Shown here piece after piece: positions 36,401-44,909 of a DNA stretch of 64,000 nucleotides. The stretch is from positions 4,278,001-4,342,000 of the forward strand of contig OW818657.1 in the NCBI GenBank assembly GCA_942492905.1, read 5' to 3'. Within the stretch, counting starts at the first letter, position 1; the number at the start of each line of letters is the position of its first letter. Source of the DNA: CAIZWU01 sp942492905. Its GTDB lineage: Bacteria > Verrucomicrobiota > Verrucomicrobiia > Verrucomicrobiales > V1-33. The notes beneath the pieces are model-generated. The model did not search any database. It saw nothing but the letters and a program-made list of their open reading frames with translations, and was not told the DNA's origin. The translations under genes were made by a program, and so were the position numbers.

Positions 36401-37467
36401 TCGATCCCGTTTTCCCCCGCGCCCTGCACGCCATCCTCATTCCGGTCATCGAAAACAAAATTCCCGATGTCCGGCCGGTCCAGCACATAACCCGCGTCAT
36501 GCTGGATGCGGCGTTCCAGATTGCTGATCGTAAAAACCGGGGTTCGTCCGGTGTTCACCGAAGCATCGCTGTCGAGCAAATCAGCCGGGTCCAGTTCCGC
36601 CGTGGTCAGGACCATCGGGAAGACGGAAAGCGGAAACTGCACATAATAGGACCCCGTGTTCAGATCGCTGAAGGTGTAATAACCGTCGGAGGCAGTGGTG
36701 GTGGACTGGATGAAGGTCTCACCGCCGCTGAAAAGCTGGACCGGCACGTTGGCCATGCCCGGCTCCCCTGGGTCCTGCAGCCCATTGCGGTTCAAGTCAT
36801 GCCACACGAAATCGCCCACGCGGGTCGTGAATCCCTCAAAACCAAAATCCACCGTCAGGTCCGTGTCGCTGTCGGCAGCATCATCGCTATCGTTATTGTC
36901 CCCGGTTTCCGTTCCACTGGAAAGGGGCGCCTGCCCTGCCCGGAGCTGGATCAGCCCGGACCGCACCCCCTGGGAGGTCGGCAGGTTGGAATCAATGCCA
37001 TTCTCCCCGGCATTATCGTCCGAATTGGCGGCCCCATAGGTGCCGGGCACCGACCGGGTATTCATCAGAGCCCCGCCCGAGGTGAAGGCGGTGGGGATAA
37101 CAAAGACAAAATAATTACCATCCGGCTGTCCGCTGAAAAGATAGTGCCCGTTGGCATCGGTGGTCTGCACCGCCACTGGCTGATCCGTCCCAGGCACCGA
37201 GCCCTCCGTATACAAATGCAGCGTGACTCCGGCCACCGGCAGATCGCCCCCGACCGGATCGTAATACCGGTTCGCATTCGCATCCCGGAACACCAGATTT
37301 CCAATCCCTCCCGCCATCGCCGCCCCCGTCAAACCCCATGTCCCGATTACGGCCAACCACCGGGAAATGCCACGCTTTGGCAGCTTCCAAGCTTCGTTGA
37401 GCGTACGACACGAAGGGGCGCGCCCATTCAAATGGGCTGCCACCCAACGAAAAGTTCGGAAAATCAT
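33403..37467 (-). CDS. Giant secreted protein with six SdrD-B-like repeats
   Basis: A 1354-residue exported protein. A long basic N-terminus precedes a hydrophobic signal (about 33-53, ending AAMAG). At least six SdrD-B/Cna-B-like domains follow, each opening with a signature such as GNLVFRDANANR, GDFVWHDLNRNG, GNFVFDDRNEDG, GGLAWHDLNKDG, GNGVFKDSNKDG and GNLVYADASRNG. Starts are near residues 55, 217, 334, 453, 566 and 728. Several carry acidic Ca2+-binding-like loops. After about residue 885, a Ca-binding DADGDGLINAYEYLF precedes a 450-residue domain of unknown type. Such proteins are surface adhesins or matrix proteins. The start is ATG 37467. Confidence 0.82.
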   Translation of the reverse strand: MIFRTFRWVAAHLNGRAPSCRTLNEAWKLPKRGISRWLAVIGTWGLTGAAMAGGIGNLVFRDANANRYYDPVGGDLPVAGVTLHLYTEGSVPGTDQPVAVQTTDANGHYLFSGQPDGNYFVFVIPTAFTSGGALMNTRSVPGTYGAANSDDNAGENGIDSNLPTSQGVRSGLIQLRAGQAPLSSGTETGDNNDSDDAADSDTDLTVDFGFEGFTTRVGDFVWHDLNRNGLQDPGEPGMANVPVQLFSGGETFIQSTTTASDGYYTFSDLNTGSYYVQFPLSVFPMVLTTAELDPADLLDSDASVNTGRTPVFTISNLERRIQHDAGYVLDRPDIGNFVFDDRNEDGVQGAGENGIEGVAVELYAAGGGAPVAVTASDVSGFYQFPSVEPGDYYLHFPATGNNGWVLSPADQFLDDFNDSDPDPVTGDTAVFTVEAGLDDQTRDAGYHAPPASIGGLAWHDLNKDGIRSPAEPVLAGVAVSLVDGNTNLVVANTVTGALGDYLFTGLAAQPWRVEFPAFAGVDLRYQLTIEGAGADRTLDSDASLSDGRTVQVSPVDGELVVLDAGYRNVRLGLGNGVFKDSNKDGNFDLGEGASGVKVQLFPASADPLIDLPQAVATTTSTGIYTFLDLVPGQYFVRIPPSEFAPGAPLSGWISLTGDGVDNGADDNIGENGNDIPYPASSGIRSNVVTLSTGEEPVSTSGTENGRDRTSDDDDDSNIDLTVDFGFTTGMTLGNLVYADASRNGGYNAGEGVAGATVQVYGATALPGSDAPLGTVVTDASGFYRFIGLVPGNYRVHLPAANFQTGQPLAGHLSLPGHGTSATVDDPLDENGIDDTDPASNGISSPLFSLLAGTAPTAAQGENGAGSTVDDTNDTNGNLTVDFGFVPGLPVSYTAWQQQYLPAGSNSASQDADGDGLINAYEYLFHLPPSGGVAPQHPLSLQADQETGRIDARLVYNPVAADAAPVLTWRADLRDGAGAWQDMTQITPVSTTLPDGRREYRWLDLESIPALATGTGFIRVRAGLDTDADSLPDLTFHTPVLGWRERLHQAGLATAGTGFLQPALFSGTVNSAIGTALTLTTAAGGADLATLFPVGIPCYVEITGGPFQGHRFEIDEAATSGAVLRLLSSSPLHTRAVPDLTGTPLAVRAHWTLAGLFPPDQFLATTNPATADQILTYPRPSFAAHWLLDLGDSLRWVRADDVNLTDAGNRPVPPGEGLFVDRRSADLGVLDLGEVRPHRMARVLTAGYTLQTSGWPVPGSPATWALRQSDGFTGSTNPAAADALQTWRADSAGGQQAFRSFFLLHASLPYQYWADKSDANLLNQDDELLFAPGRAVFMQLRSGVPDSFEPCPWTP

Positions 37468-37693
37468 GATCAAAGGGGCAAAGGATTAAACGTCAGCATA
37501 TCGAATCTAAATTGAAATTACCATATTCTCCACCTTTTTTATTAAATATTTCCAAATCAATTTCTGAATTCCCGACTGCCCCTTCCCATCAAAAGGCACC
37601 CGCTGCCTGCTTGTGAAAAATTTCACAAAATCGCCTTGCCGCTCCTGCTCCACCGTTTGATACATCAGCAGACTGATTTTGCCGCCCCGATCC
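37468..37693. other. AT-rich divergent region between SdrD-like gene and nuoE
   Basis: This 226-bp region is far more AT-rich than the rest of the window (for example 37500-37560). It separates two divergent starts and holds a perfect CRP-type palindrome at 37611-37628. It should contain promoters for both genes, but no clear -35/-10 pair with 16-18 bp spacing was identified. A 62-codon minus-strand frame (37695-37507) crosses it; see rejected items. Confidence 0.5.
37611..37628. promoter_or_regulatory. CRP/FNR-type palindrome TTGTGA-A4T2-TCACAA
   Basis: TTGTGAAA-AA-TTTCACAA is a perfect palindrome in both arms and contains TGTGA-N6-TCACA exactly as in the CRP consensus. It is centred 74 bp upstream of the nuoE ATG and about 152 bp upstream of the divergent SdrD-like ATG. 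Confidence 0.5.
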
Positions 37694-38191
37694 ATGACCC
37701 TTCCTCCTGAGCTGTTGGCCAAAATTGACGAAGTGATTACCCACTATCCCGTCTCAGCCCGGAGTGCGGTCCTGCCTCTGCTGCATCTGCTCCAGCACCA
37801 GTTTGGTTACATCCAGCCGGAAGCGGTCAACTGGGTCGCCGCCAAACTCGGTCTGGAACCCATCCAAGTCTTGGAAGTGGTCACTTTTTACCCCGGTTTC
37901 CGCCAATCGGCCCCCGGCAAATTCCATATCCGGGTCTGCCGCACCCTTTCCTGTGCCATGGCGGGCAGCTATGAGCTGATGGAAAATCTGTGCCAGGCGA
38001 CCGGCATCGACCGCTCGCATACCGATCACCATCATCCGATTGCCCTCAGTCCGGATGGGAAATTCAGCATCGAATTCGCCGAATGCCTCGCCTCCTGCGG
38101 CTCTGGTCCTGTCTGCATGGTGAATGACGACTTCCATGAAGCCGTCACCGCCGACAAGGTCCCTGGCCTGCTCGGCAGCTACCGCGCCTGA
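37694..38191 (+). CDS. nuoE: NuoE-like [2Fe-2S] subunit, not in a nuo operon
   Basis: A 165-residue thioredoxin-fold [2Fe-2S] protein, the 24-kDa subunit of complex I or of NAD-dependent dehydrogenases. The four cluster cysteines are in place: Cys82 and Cys87 (VCRTLSCAM) and Cys131 and Cys135 (CLASCG). The N-terminal helical bundle PPELLAKIDEVITHYP and the VVTFYPGFR strand are typical. The start is ATG 37694, since the TTG at 37679 is unlikely. No nuoF or other complex I gene is nearby, and the next gene is a PSD1 protein, so the partner must be encoded elsewhere. Confidence 0.85.
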   Translation: MTLPPELLAKIDEVITHYPVSARSAVLPLLHLLQHQFGYIQPEAVNWVAAKLGLEPIQVLEVVTFYPGFRQSAPGKFHIRVCRTLSCAMAGSYELMENLCQATGIDRSHTDHHHPIALSPDGKFSIEFAECLASCGSGPVCMVNDDFHEAVTADKVPGLLGSYRA

Positions 38192-38423
38192 GATTCCCTG
38201 CGGCCAACAGGAGTGTCCATGAAATCGGACGCCAGCCAAATTGAATCTGGCGGCGCTTGATTTGCCTTGTCCCGCACCGGACGGCCATCATGATCCAACC
38301 TTGGCCCCGGGCAGCATCCGGGCTCACATTGCCCCTGTACCATGGCATCCACCCGTCTGAAAGACGGCGGTGCTCGTTTCTGTAAGGATGGAGTCACGAT
38401 TCATTACCTGGAATACCTCCCCC

Positions 38424-41400
38424 ATGCGCCCTGTTTCCCTGACCCTCGCCTGCTCGTTTCTCCTGTATTCCCTTGCCGGGGAAAGCGGCGCGGCAGTGGA
38501 TTTCAACCGCGAGGTCCGCCCGATCCTCTCCGACCGTTGTTATGCGTGCCATGGTCCGGATGGAGCCAAACGTGAGGCCGGCCTGCGTCTGGACACCTTT
38601 GAAGGGGCCACCGGCATCCTGAAGAGCGGAGCCCGCGCCATCGTGCCGGGCAAACCGGACGAAAGCGAAGTCTTCAAACGCATCCATACCAGCGATCCCG
38701 ACGACCTGATGCCGCCCGCCAAGCTGAACCGTCCTCTCACGGAACCGGAGCGTGCTGTCCTTGACCGCTGGATCACCGAAGGCGCCACCTATGCGCGGCA
38801 CTGGGCCTTCATTGCCCCGCAGGCGCACCCCGCTCCGGCCGTCCAGGATCAGGCCTGGCCCAGGGATGACCTCGACCGTTTCATCCTGGCCAGGCTGGAG
38901 GCCCAGCAACTCACCCCTGCCCCGGAAGCGGACCGGGCCACCCTGCTGCGCCGCGTTTCCTTCGTCCTCAATGGCCTGCCGCCCGCACCGGAGCAGATCG
39001 AATCCTTTGTCAGGGACGAATCTCCCCAGGCTTATGAAAAACAGGTGGATGCCCTGCTCGCTTCGCCCCGTTTCGGCGAGCGCATGGCGCTCGACTGGCT
39101 GGACATTGCCCGCTTTGCCGACACCTATGGTTATCAATCCGACAACAACTGTTTCGTGTGGCCATGGCGTGACTGGGTGATCAAGGCCTTCAATGACAAC
39201 CTGCCTTACGACCAGTTCCTGACGTGGCAGATCGCGGGGGATCTTCTGCCCCACGCCACCCCGGAACAACGTCTTGCCACCCTCTTCAACCGCCTGCACC
39301 GCCAGACCCAGGAGGGTGGATCGATCGAACCGGAATTCCGTCAGGAATACATTTCGGACCGCGTCCACACGGCCGGCACCGCCTTTCTGGGCCTGACCAT
39401 GGAGTGCTGCAAGTGCCACGACCACAAGTATGATCCCCTGCCCCAGCAGGACTATTACAGCATGGCCGCGATGTTCGGGCAGATCGATGAAAACGGCCTT
39501 TTCCCCTACTCCATTTCCACCACCGCCCCGGAGCCCTCCATGCGCCTGACCCAGCCGGAGCAGGAAGCGGAAGTTGCCACCCGCCGCGCCGCCCTCGAGG
39601 CCGCCCTTGCCCATTCACAGACCGTCCTGACCAACCGCGCCACCGCCTTCGACGGATGGCTCGCCGCCACCGGATCCATCGCCTCCCCGGTGCCCACCGA
39701 TCACTTCCCTCTCGACGCCATCAAGGAGGGAGAGCTCGCCAACGCCATCGGCAAACAGGCCCCCGGCAAAATGTCAGGCGGGCAGCTGACTCCCGTGCCC
39801 GGCATGGTGGACGGCGCCATGGAATTTGATGGCGACACCGTCCTTCAGCTGGATGGGGTAAAGGATCTGACCCGGCACCAGCCCCTCAGCGTTTCCGTCC
39901 GGCTCTTCTCTCCTGACAAAAAACAGAGGGCCGCGATCCTGCACACCGGCCCCGGCCTGTTCTCCCAGATGGCGGATGCCGCCGGCTTTGAACTGCTCAT
40001 GGAGGAGGGCAAGCTGCGCTGGAGTTGCATCCACCTCTGGCCTGGCTGCGCCGCTTCCGTGGAAACGCTGGACGACTTCCCCGCGGGCCGCTGGGTGGAG
40101 GTTACGGTCACCTATGACGGATCCTCATCCGCCAGTGGTTTGAAGATCTACCAGGATGGCCAACCGGTCCCGATCCGCGTCCGGCACGATCATCTCGACA
40201 AAAATATCACGACCGAGATCATGCGCCTCGGAGCCCGGCCCCGCGATGACCGCGGCTTCGCCCAAGGCCGCATGGATGAATTGAAGATCTTCCGCGAAGC
40301 GCTCTCGCCCTTGGAAGTGGCCGATCTGCATCAGCCTGTCCTGGCCAAAACGCTGGAAGCCGCCAAAACGGGCGACGCTGCCGCGGCAGCCTTGGTCCGC
40401 GGACATTATCTGAGCCGAGTGGACGAGGAAGCCGCCCGGGCCCGCGCGGGCGTGATCGCCGCCCGGCAGCAGCTGGAGGATGATTTTCTGGGCGGCCTGC
40501 CCCTCATCATGGTGATGAAGGATTCTCCCAACCCCAGACCCACCTACATCCTGACCCGGGGCGACTACGCCTCCCCGGATCTGAAACGCCCGGTGCAGCC
40601 TGGCGCGCCGGAAGCGGTGATGCCCTTTGACGCCACCCGGCCGAAAAACCGCCTCGGCCTCGCCCAATGGATGACCGATTTACAGAATCCGCTGGTCTCG
40701 CGTGTTGCGGTAAACCGCTTGTGGATGATGTGCTTCGGGAGCGGCATAGTGGTCACCCAGGAGAACTTCGGCCTGCAGGGCGACGCCCCTTCCCATGAGG
40801 AACTGCTCGACACCCTCGCTCACGGATTTGCCCGCACCGGCTGGGACGTGAAGGGGCTGCTGAAGCGCCTCGTGATGAGCGCCACCTTCCGTCAGGCTTC
40901 CTCCCACCCCGGAAAAGAGCGAGCACGACTCGCAGCCAACCAGCTGCTCGCGCGCGGTCCCTCCTACCGGTTGCCCGGCGAAGCGATCCGCGATCAAGCG
41001 TTGCTGGCCGCCGGCCTGCTGGTGGAAAAAACGGGCGGCCCGAGCGCGAAACCGTGGCAACCCGCCGGCGTCTGGTCGGAAGCCGGCGCCTCGGGCGGGG
41101 ATTACCAGCCTGATGGCGGTGAGGGGCTCCATCGCCGCAGTCTCTACACCTTCCGCAAGCGCACCGCCCCGCCTCCCGGACTGCTCACCCTCGATGCCGG
41201 CAGCCGCGAAATCTGCCAGCCCCGCCGTCTCACCACCAACACGCCCCTCCAGCCACTCATTTTCCTGAATGACCAGAGCTTCTTCGAATGCGCCCGGCTC
41301 CTCGCCCAGCGCGCCATCAGGGAAGCACCGGGCGACCCCGGCGCACAGATGGCCCGCGCCTTCCTCGTCCTGACTTCGCGTCCCCCGGCCCCGGCCGAAA

Positions 41401-41564
41401 TGGCGGCGTTGCGCCAACTGCACGCCCAAATCTCGAACATTTCTCCGCCGACCCCCTGCCGCCAAATTTTTCCGTGGCGGGCACGCCAAATCCCCCCGCT
41501 CGCCGCCCTCACCGTTGTCTGTTCCACCCTGCTCACTTCCGACGCGGCCCTGACCAATCGCTGA
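38424..41564 (+). CDS. PSD1/DUF1549/DUF1553 planctomycete-type cytochrome c protein
   Basis: A 1046-residue exported protein. After a signal peptide (MRPVSLTLACSFLLYS) comes a cytochrome-like domain with the haem motif CYACH (Cys39, Cys42, His43) and the PSD1 region, DUF1549 (about 130-330), a LamG/concanavalin-like domain in the middle (about 460-640), and DUF1553 (about 750-1046). The pair with the next DUF1501 gene is the hallmark PVC two-gene unit for extracellular polymer degradation or redox. The C-terminal segment from about 41426 to 41499 appears to be read in the wrong frame (see findings). The start ATG 38424 is chosen for the signal peptide; 38388 is possible. Confidence 0.87.
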   Translation: MRPVSLTLACSFLLYSLAGESGAAVDFNREVRPILSDRCYACHGPDGAKREAGLRLDTFEGATGILKSGARAIVPGKPDESEVFKRIHTSDPDDLMPPAKLNRPLTEPERAVLDRWITEGATYARHWAFIAPQAHPAPAVQDQAWPRDDLDRFILARLEAQQLTPAPEADRATLLRRVSFVLNGLPPAPEQIESFVRDESPQAYEKQVDALLASPRFGERMALDWLDIARFADTYGYQSDNNCFVWPWRDWVIKAFNDNLPYDQFLTWQIAGDLLPHATPEQRLATLFNRLHRQTQEGGSIEPEFRQEYISDRVHTAGTAFLGLTMECCKCHDHKYDPLPQQDYYSMAAMFGQIDENGLFPYSISTTAPEPSMRLTQPEQEAEVATRRAALEAALAHSQTVLTNRATAFDGWLAATGSIASPVPTDHFPLDAIKEGELANAIGKQAPGKMSGGQLTPVPGMVDGAMEFDGDTVLQLDGVKDLTRHQPLSVSVRLFSPDKKQRAAILHTGPGLFSQMADAAGFELLMEEGKLRWSCIHLWPGCAASVETLDDFPAGRWVEVTVTYDGSSSASGLKIYQDGQPVPIRVRHDHLDKNITTEIMRLGARPRDDRGFAQGRMDELKIFREALSPLEVADLHQPVLAKTLEAAKTGDAAAAALVRGHYLSRVDEEAARARAGVIAARQQLEDDFLGGLPLIMVMKDSPNPRPTYILTRGDYASPDLKRPVQPGAPEAVMPFDATRPKNRLGLAQWMTDLQNPLVSRVAVNRLWMMCFGSGIVVTQENFGLQGDAPSHEELLDTLAHGFARTGWDVKGLLKRLVMSATFRQASSHPGKERARLAANQLLARGPSYRLPGEAIRDQALLAAGLLVEKTGGPSAKPWQPAGVWSEAGASGGDYQPDGGEGLHRRSLYTFRKRTAPPPGLLTLDAGSREICQPRRLTTNTPLQPLIFLNDQSFFECARLLAQRAIREAPGDPGAQMARAFLVLTSRPPAPAEMAALRQLHAQISNISPPTPCRQIFPWRARQIPPLAALTVVCSTLLTSDAALTNR

Positions 41565-41586
41565 CCGCTCCACCGGACCCACGCCC

Positions 41587-43032
41587 ATGAATCCTTCCCT
41601 GCCAACCTACGACCAGGTGATGCGCTCCACCCGGCGCCATTTCCTCGGCCAATCCGGCCTTGGCCTCGGCGCCATGGCCCTGGCAAAATTGCTAGGCACG
41701 GACGCCCGCGCGGCCACCGCCGGGCCGCTCGTTGCGCCGCACTTCACGCCACGGGCGAAGCGGGTGATCTATCTGTTTCAGGCCGGCGGGCCCTCGCATC
41801 TGGAGACCTTCGATTTCAAACCCATGCTGCGCGCGGGCCACGGCAAGGCCTTGCCCAAGGCCGTCATCGGCAATCAACGCCTCTCCACCATGAGCGGCAA
41901 TCAAAGCCTGCTGCCGATGGCCGGCTCGTTCGCCAATTTCTCCCGCCACGGTCGCTGCGGCATGGAAATCTGCGACGCCCTGCCCTTTACCCGCAAAATA
42001 GCGGATGACTTGTGCCTGATCCGCACCATGCACACCGAGGCCATCAACCACGATCCCGCGATCACCTTCTTCTGCTGCGGCAATCAGATCCCCGGCCGCC
42101 CGTCCATGGGTGCCTGGGCTTCCTATGGCCTCGGCAGCCTCAACGCCAACCTGCCCTCCTTCATCGTGCTGGTGTCCAAAAATGCCTCACGCGATCAACC
42201 GCTTTACTCCCGCCTCTGGGGTTCCGGTTTTCTGCCCAGCGAACACCAAGGCGTGCAATTCCGCGCCGGCAAGGAACCGGTGCTTTTTCTGACCAATCCG
42301 GAAGGGGTCTCGCCACACGTCCGCCGCGAAATGCTGGACGCCCTCGGCAAGCTGAATGGTTATCAGGCCGGGCAGCATCTCGATCCCGAAATTGACGCCC
42401 GCGTCGCCCAGGCCGAGATGGCTTTCCGCATGCAGGCCAGCGTTCCGGAAGCCACCGACCTGTCAGGCGAGACGGATGAAACTTTCGAACTCTACGGCCC
42501 GGACAGCCGCACGCCCGGCACCTATGCCGCCAACTGCCTGCTGGCCCGCCGCCTGATTGAACGGGATGTCCGGTTTGTCCAACTCTTCCACCAGGGGTGG
42601 GACCAGCACGGCGATGTCGTCGGCGGCATCACACGCCAGGGCAAACAGACGGACCAGGCCTCCGCTGCATTGGTCACCGATCTCAAGCGCCGCGGGCTGC
42701 TTGATGACACCCTCGTGGTGTGGGGCGGCGAGTTCGGCCGCACCGCCTACTGCCAGGGCAAGATGGCGAATAACAACTACGGCCGCGACCACCATCCCCG
42801 GTGTTTCAGTCTATGGCTCGCGGGCGGCGGGGTGAAGGCCGGATACACCCATGGACTGACCGACGACTACGGCTACAACATTCTCGAGGGGGCGGTCCAC
42901 GTCCACGATCTGCATGCCACCATGCTCCATCTCATGGGGGTGGATCATGAGAAACTCATCTTCAAAACCCAGGGCCGCTACTTCCGCCTGACCGATATCG
43001 CCGGCCATCTGGTGAAGCCCATTCTGGCCTGA
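41587..43032 (+). CDS. DUF1501 Tat-exported protein
   Basis: A 481-residue protein with a Tat signal: STRRHFLGQSGLGLGAMALAKLL. The mature protein is of the DUF1501 family, an alkaline-phosphatase-superfamily-like fold. Typical segments are YLFQAGGPSHLETFDFKP, RTMHTEAINHDPA, the repeated FHQGWDQHGD, WGGEFGRTAYCQG, NNNYGRDHHPRCFSLWLAGGGVK and GVDHEKLIFKTQGR. The His/Asp/Glu clusters suggest a metal site. It starts 22 bp after the PSD1 gene and is surely co-transcribed with it. Enzymatic activity has not been established to my knowledge. Confidence 0.92.
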   Translation: MNPSLPTYDQVMRSTRRHFLGQSGLGLGAMALAKLLGTDARAATAGPLVAPHFTPRAKRVIYLFQAGGPSHLETFDFKPMLRAGHGKALPKAVIGNQRLSTMSGNQSLLPMAGSFANFSRHGRCGMEICDALPFTRKIADDLCLIRTMHTEAINHDPAITFFCCGNQIPGRPSMGAWASYGLGSLNANLPSFIVLVSKNASRDQPLYSRLWGSGFLPSEHQGVQFRAGKEPVLFLTNPEGVSPHVRREMLDALGKLNGYQAGQHLDPEIDARVAQAEMAFRMQASVPEATDLSGETDETFELYGPDSRTPGTYAANCLLARRLIERDVRFVQLFHQGWDQHGDVVGGITRQGKQTDQASAALVTDLKRRGLLDDTLVVWGGEFGRTAYCQGKMANNNYGRDHHPRCFSLWLAGGGVKAGYTHGLTDDYGYNILEGAVHVHDLHATMLHLMGVDHEKLIFKTQGRYFRLTDIAGHLVKPILA

Positions 43033-43059
43033 CCCCATCCCCCACGAATGGCTTGGCCT

Positions 43060-44565
43060 TCAAGTCCCGGCCGGTCTCCGCAGTTGCAGCAATTCCTCCG
43101 CCCGTGCGCTGACTTCCCGGAAACGAGCCGCGTTTGAGGGCAGCTTGATGTCCTCATCAAACGTGGGAATCATGGCTTTCATCCGGGCATGGCCTTCGGG
43201 AGTGTGCAGCAGGTGAGGGAAGCATCTGCGGATGACTTCCAACATGATATTGACCGAGACCGAGGCCCCCGGCGAGGCCCCCAGCAGAGCGGAGAGGGTG
43301 CCGTCCGCATTGGTGATCACTTCCGTGCCGTAATGGACAATCCCGGCCTGTCCGTCGGTTTTCTTGATGGCCTGCACACGGATCCCGGCATCAATCAACC
43401 GCCAGTCCTCCGCCTTGGCCGCAGGATAAAACACCTGCAGGACCTTCATGCGGCCGGCCATGCTCTGGGTGCCCTGCTGAATGAGGTAACGCACCAGCTC
43501 AAGGTTATGGAACCCGATATTGATCAGCGTGGCGATATTGTCAGGACGGATCGATTTCGGCAGATCCGCAAAACTCCCATTCCGGCCTAGGAACTTTGTG
43601 GTCCATGCCGCAAAGGGCCCGAACAGCAGGGTCTTTTTCCCATCCAGCATCCGCGTATCAAGATGCGGAACCGCCATGGTCGGAGCGGCCTCCAGCGCCT
43701 GCCCGTAAACCTTGGCCGAGTGCCGCTCCACGATTTCCGCATTGTCGCAGATGAGCCACTGTCCCCCGATGGGAAAACCTCCGAGGCCTTTGGCTTCTGG
43801 AATTCCGGACTTTTGCAGGAGCGGCAGGCTGCCCCCGCCCGCACCCACAAAGACGAATTTGGCGCGGTTCAGCCGCACCTCATTGGTGGCCAGATTGCGG
43901 ATGCTGACCTCCCACCCCTCCTTGGTTTGACGCAGTCCGGTCACCCGGTGTCCCGTAGCGACCCCACAGCCTTCCTGCTGTCCCAGCCAGCCGAGCAACT
44001 TGCGGGAAATCCCGCCGAAATTCACATCGGTGCCACCCTCCATCCTGGTGGCGGCGATGGGCACTCCGTTGCGTCCTTCCAGTAACAGCGGGGCCCAGGC
44101 GGAGATGGTCCCACGGTCGGTGGTAAATTCCATCCCGGAGAAAAAATGATGGGCGGCCATCCCGGCATGGCGGGCTTTGAGAAAAGCCACCTGTTCCTGC
44201 CCATGCACAAAACTGAGATGCGGAATCGGTTGGATGAACTCGCCGGGACTCCCCACCATGCCGCTGGCGAGAGCATAACTCCAGAATTGCTTGGTGTGCT
44301 CGAACTGCTCGAAAATCCCGATGACCTTGCCCACATTCACCGATCCGTCCGCCTCGCGTTTCGGGGTATAACTCAGTTCACAAAGGCCCGCATGGCCGGT
44401 GCCGGCATTGTTCCAGCCGTCGGAACTCTCCCGGGCCAGTCCCTCCGCGGATTCATACACCTGGATGGTCAGTCGTGGCTCCAACCGTTTGAGCATCGCC
44501 CCCAGATGGGCGGACATGATACCGCTCCCGATCAGGATCACGTCAGGATTTTCCATCCGGTTCAT
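43060..44565 (-). CDS. mqo: Malate:quinone oxidoreductase
   Basis: A 501-residue FAD-dependent enzyme oxidising malate to oxaloacetate with quinone as acceptor, attached peripherally to the membrane. FAD-binding motif ILIGSGIMSAHLGAML at the N-terminus, ESSDGWNNAGTGHAGLCEL, FVGAGGGSLPLLQKSGIPE, LFGPFAAWTTKFL and the C-terminal ALLGASPGASVSVNIM. The length is close to the usual 490-550. A TTG at 44571 and ATGs at 44565 and 44556 are close together; 44565 is used. It replaces or supplements malate dehydrogenase in the TCA cycle. Confidence 0.93.
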   Translation of the reverse strand: MNRMENPDVILIGSGIMSAHLGAMLKRLEPRLTIQVYESAEGLARESSDGWNNAGTGHAGLCELSYTPKREADGSVNVGKVIGIFEQFEHTKQFWSYALASGMVGSPGEFIQPIPHLSFVHGQEQVAFLKARHAGMAAHHFFSGMEFTTDRGTISAWAPLLLEGRNGVPIAATRMEGGTDVNFGGISRKLLGWLGQQEGCGVATGHRVTGLRQTKEGWEVSIRNLATNEVRLNRAKFVFVGAGGGSLPLLQKSGIPEAKGLGGFPIGGQWLICDNAEIVERHSAKVYGQALEAAPTMAVPHLDTRMLDGKKTLLFGPFAAWTTKFLGRNGSFADLPKSIRPDNIATLINIGFHNLELVRYLIQQGTQSMAGRMKVLQVFYPAAKAEDWRLIDAGIRVQAIKKTDGQAGIVHYGTEVITNADGTLSALLGASPGASVSVNIMLEVIRRCFPHLLHTPEGHARMKAMIPTFDEDIKLPSNAARFREVSARAEELLQLRRPAGT

Positions 44566-44909
44566 CGGCAAGGCAGCAGGGCTGGTCTTTTGAAGTCCGG
44601 AACCCCATGCGTCCTGACAGGGTCACGACCCGTGCCATATCCCCTGGCTATCGTTATGCTTTTCATGCGCGGAAAATAGGACGCCGCGCCGGCTCCGTCA
44701 AGATGACAGCACGGCCTCAGGCGGGCCGCCCGGAGTGCCGGGATGAAAGTCCTTTTGAACCAAAGGATTATCAAAACCAAGGTCCGCAAAAGCGGACAAG
44801 TTGTCCATTCTCGCGGCTTGCAATTCCCCTGATGATGGATAGGGAAACCATTGAAAGAACACCCACCCCGGGAGCCGCCTGCGTGGGAGTATCACCCTCC
44901 CCTTTCCGG
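44566..44909. other. Intergenic region between mqo and the PEP-CTERM gene
   Basis: A 344-bp divergent region with no convincing gene. Frames run in from the PEP-CTERM gene but lack a signal peptide earlier. It contains TCCTTT-TGAACC-AAAGGA (about 44749-44766), a short inverted repeat, and one CCTGACA motif (near 44614). It should hold both promoters; none could be assigned confidently. Confidence 0.4.

Noticed and set aside
37507..37722. A 62-71-codon minus-strand frame (MDRGGKISLLMYQTVEQ...) across the nuoE/SdrD-like intergenic region
   Set aside because: The composition looks somewhat protein-like, but it overlaps the nuoE start, covers the CRP-type palindrome and the AT-rich promoter region, and has no ribosome site or recognisable family. 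It is treated as intergenic.
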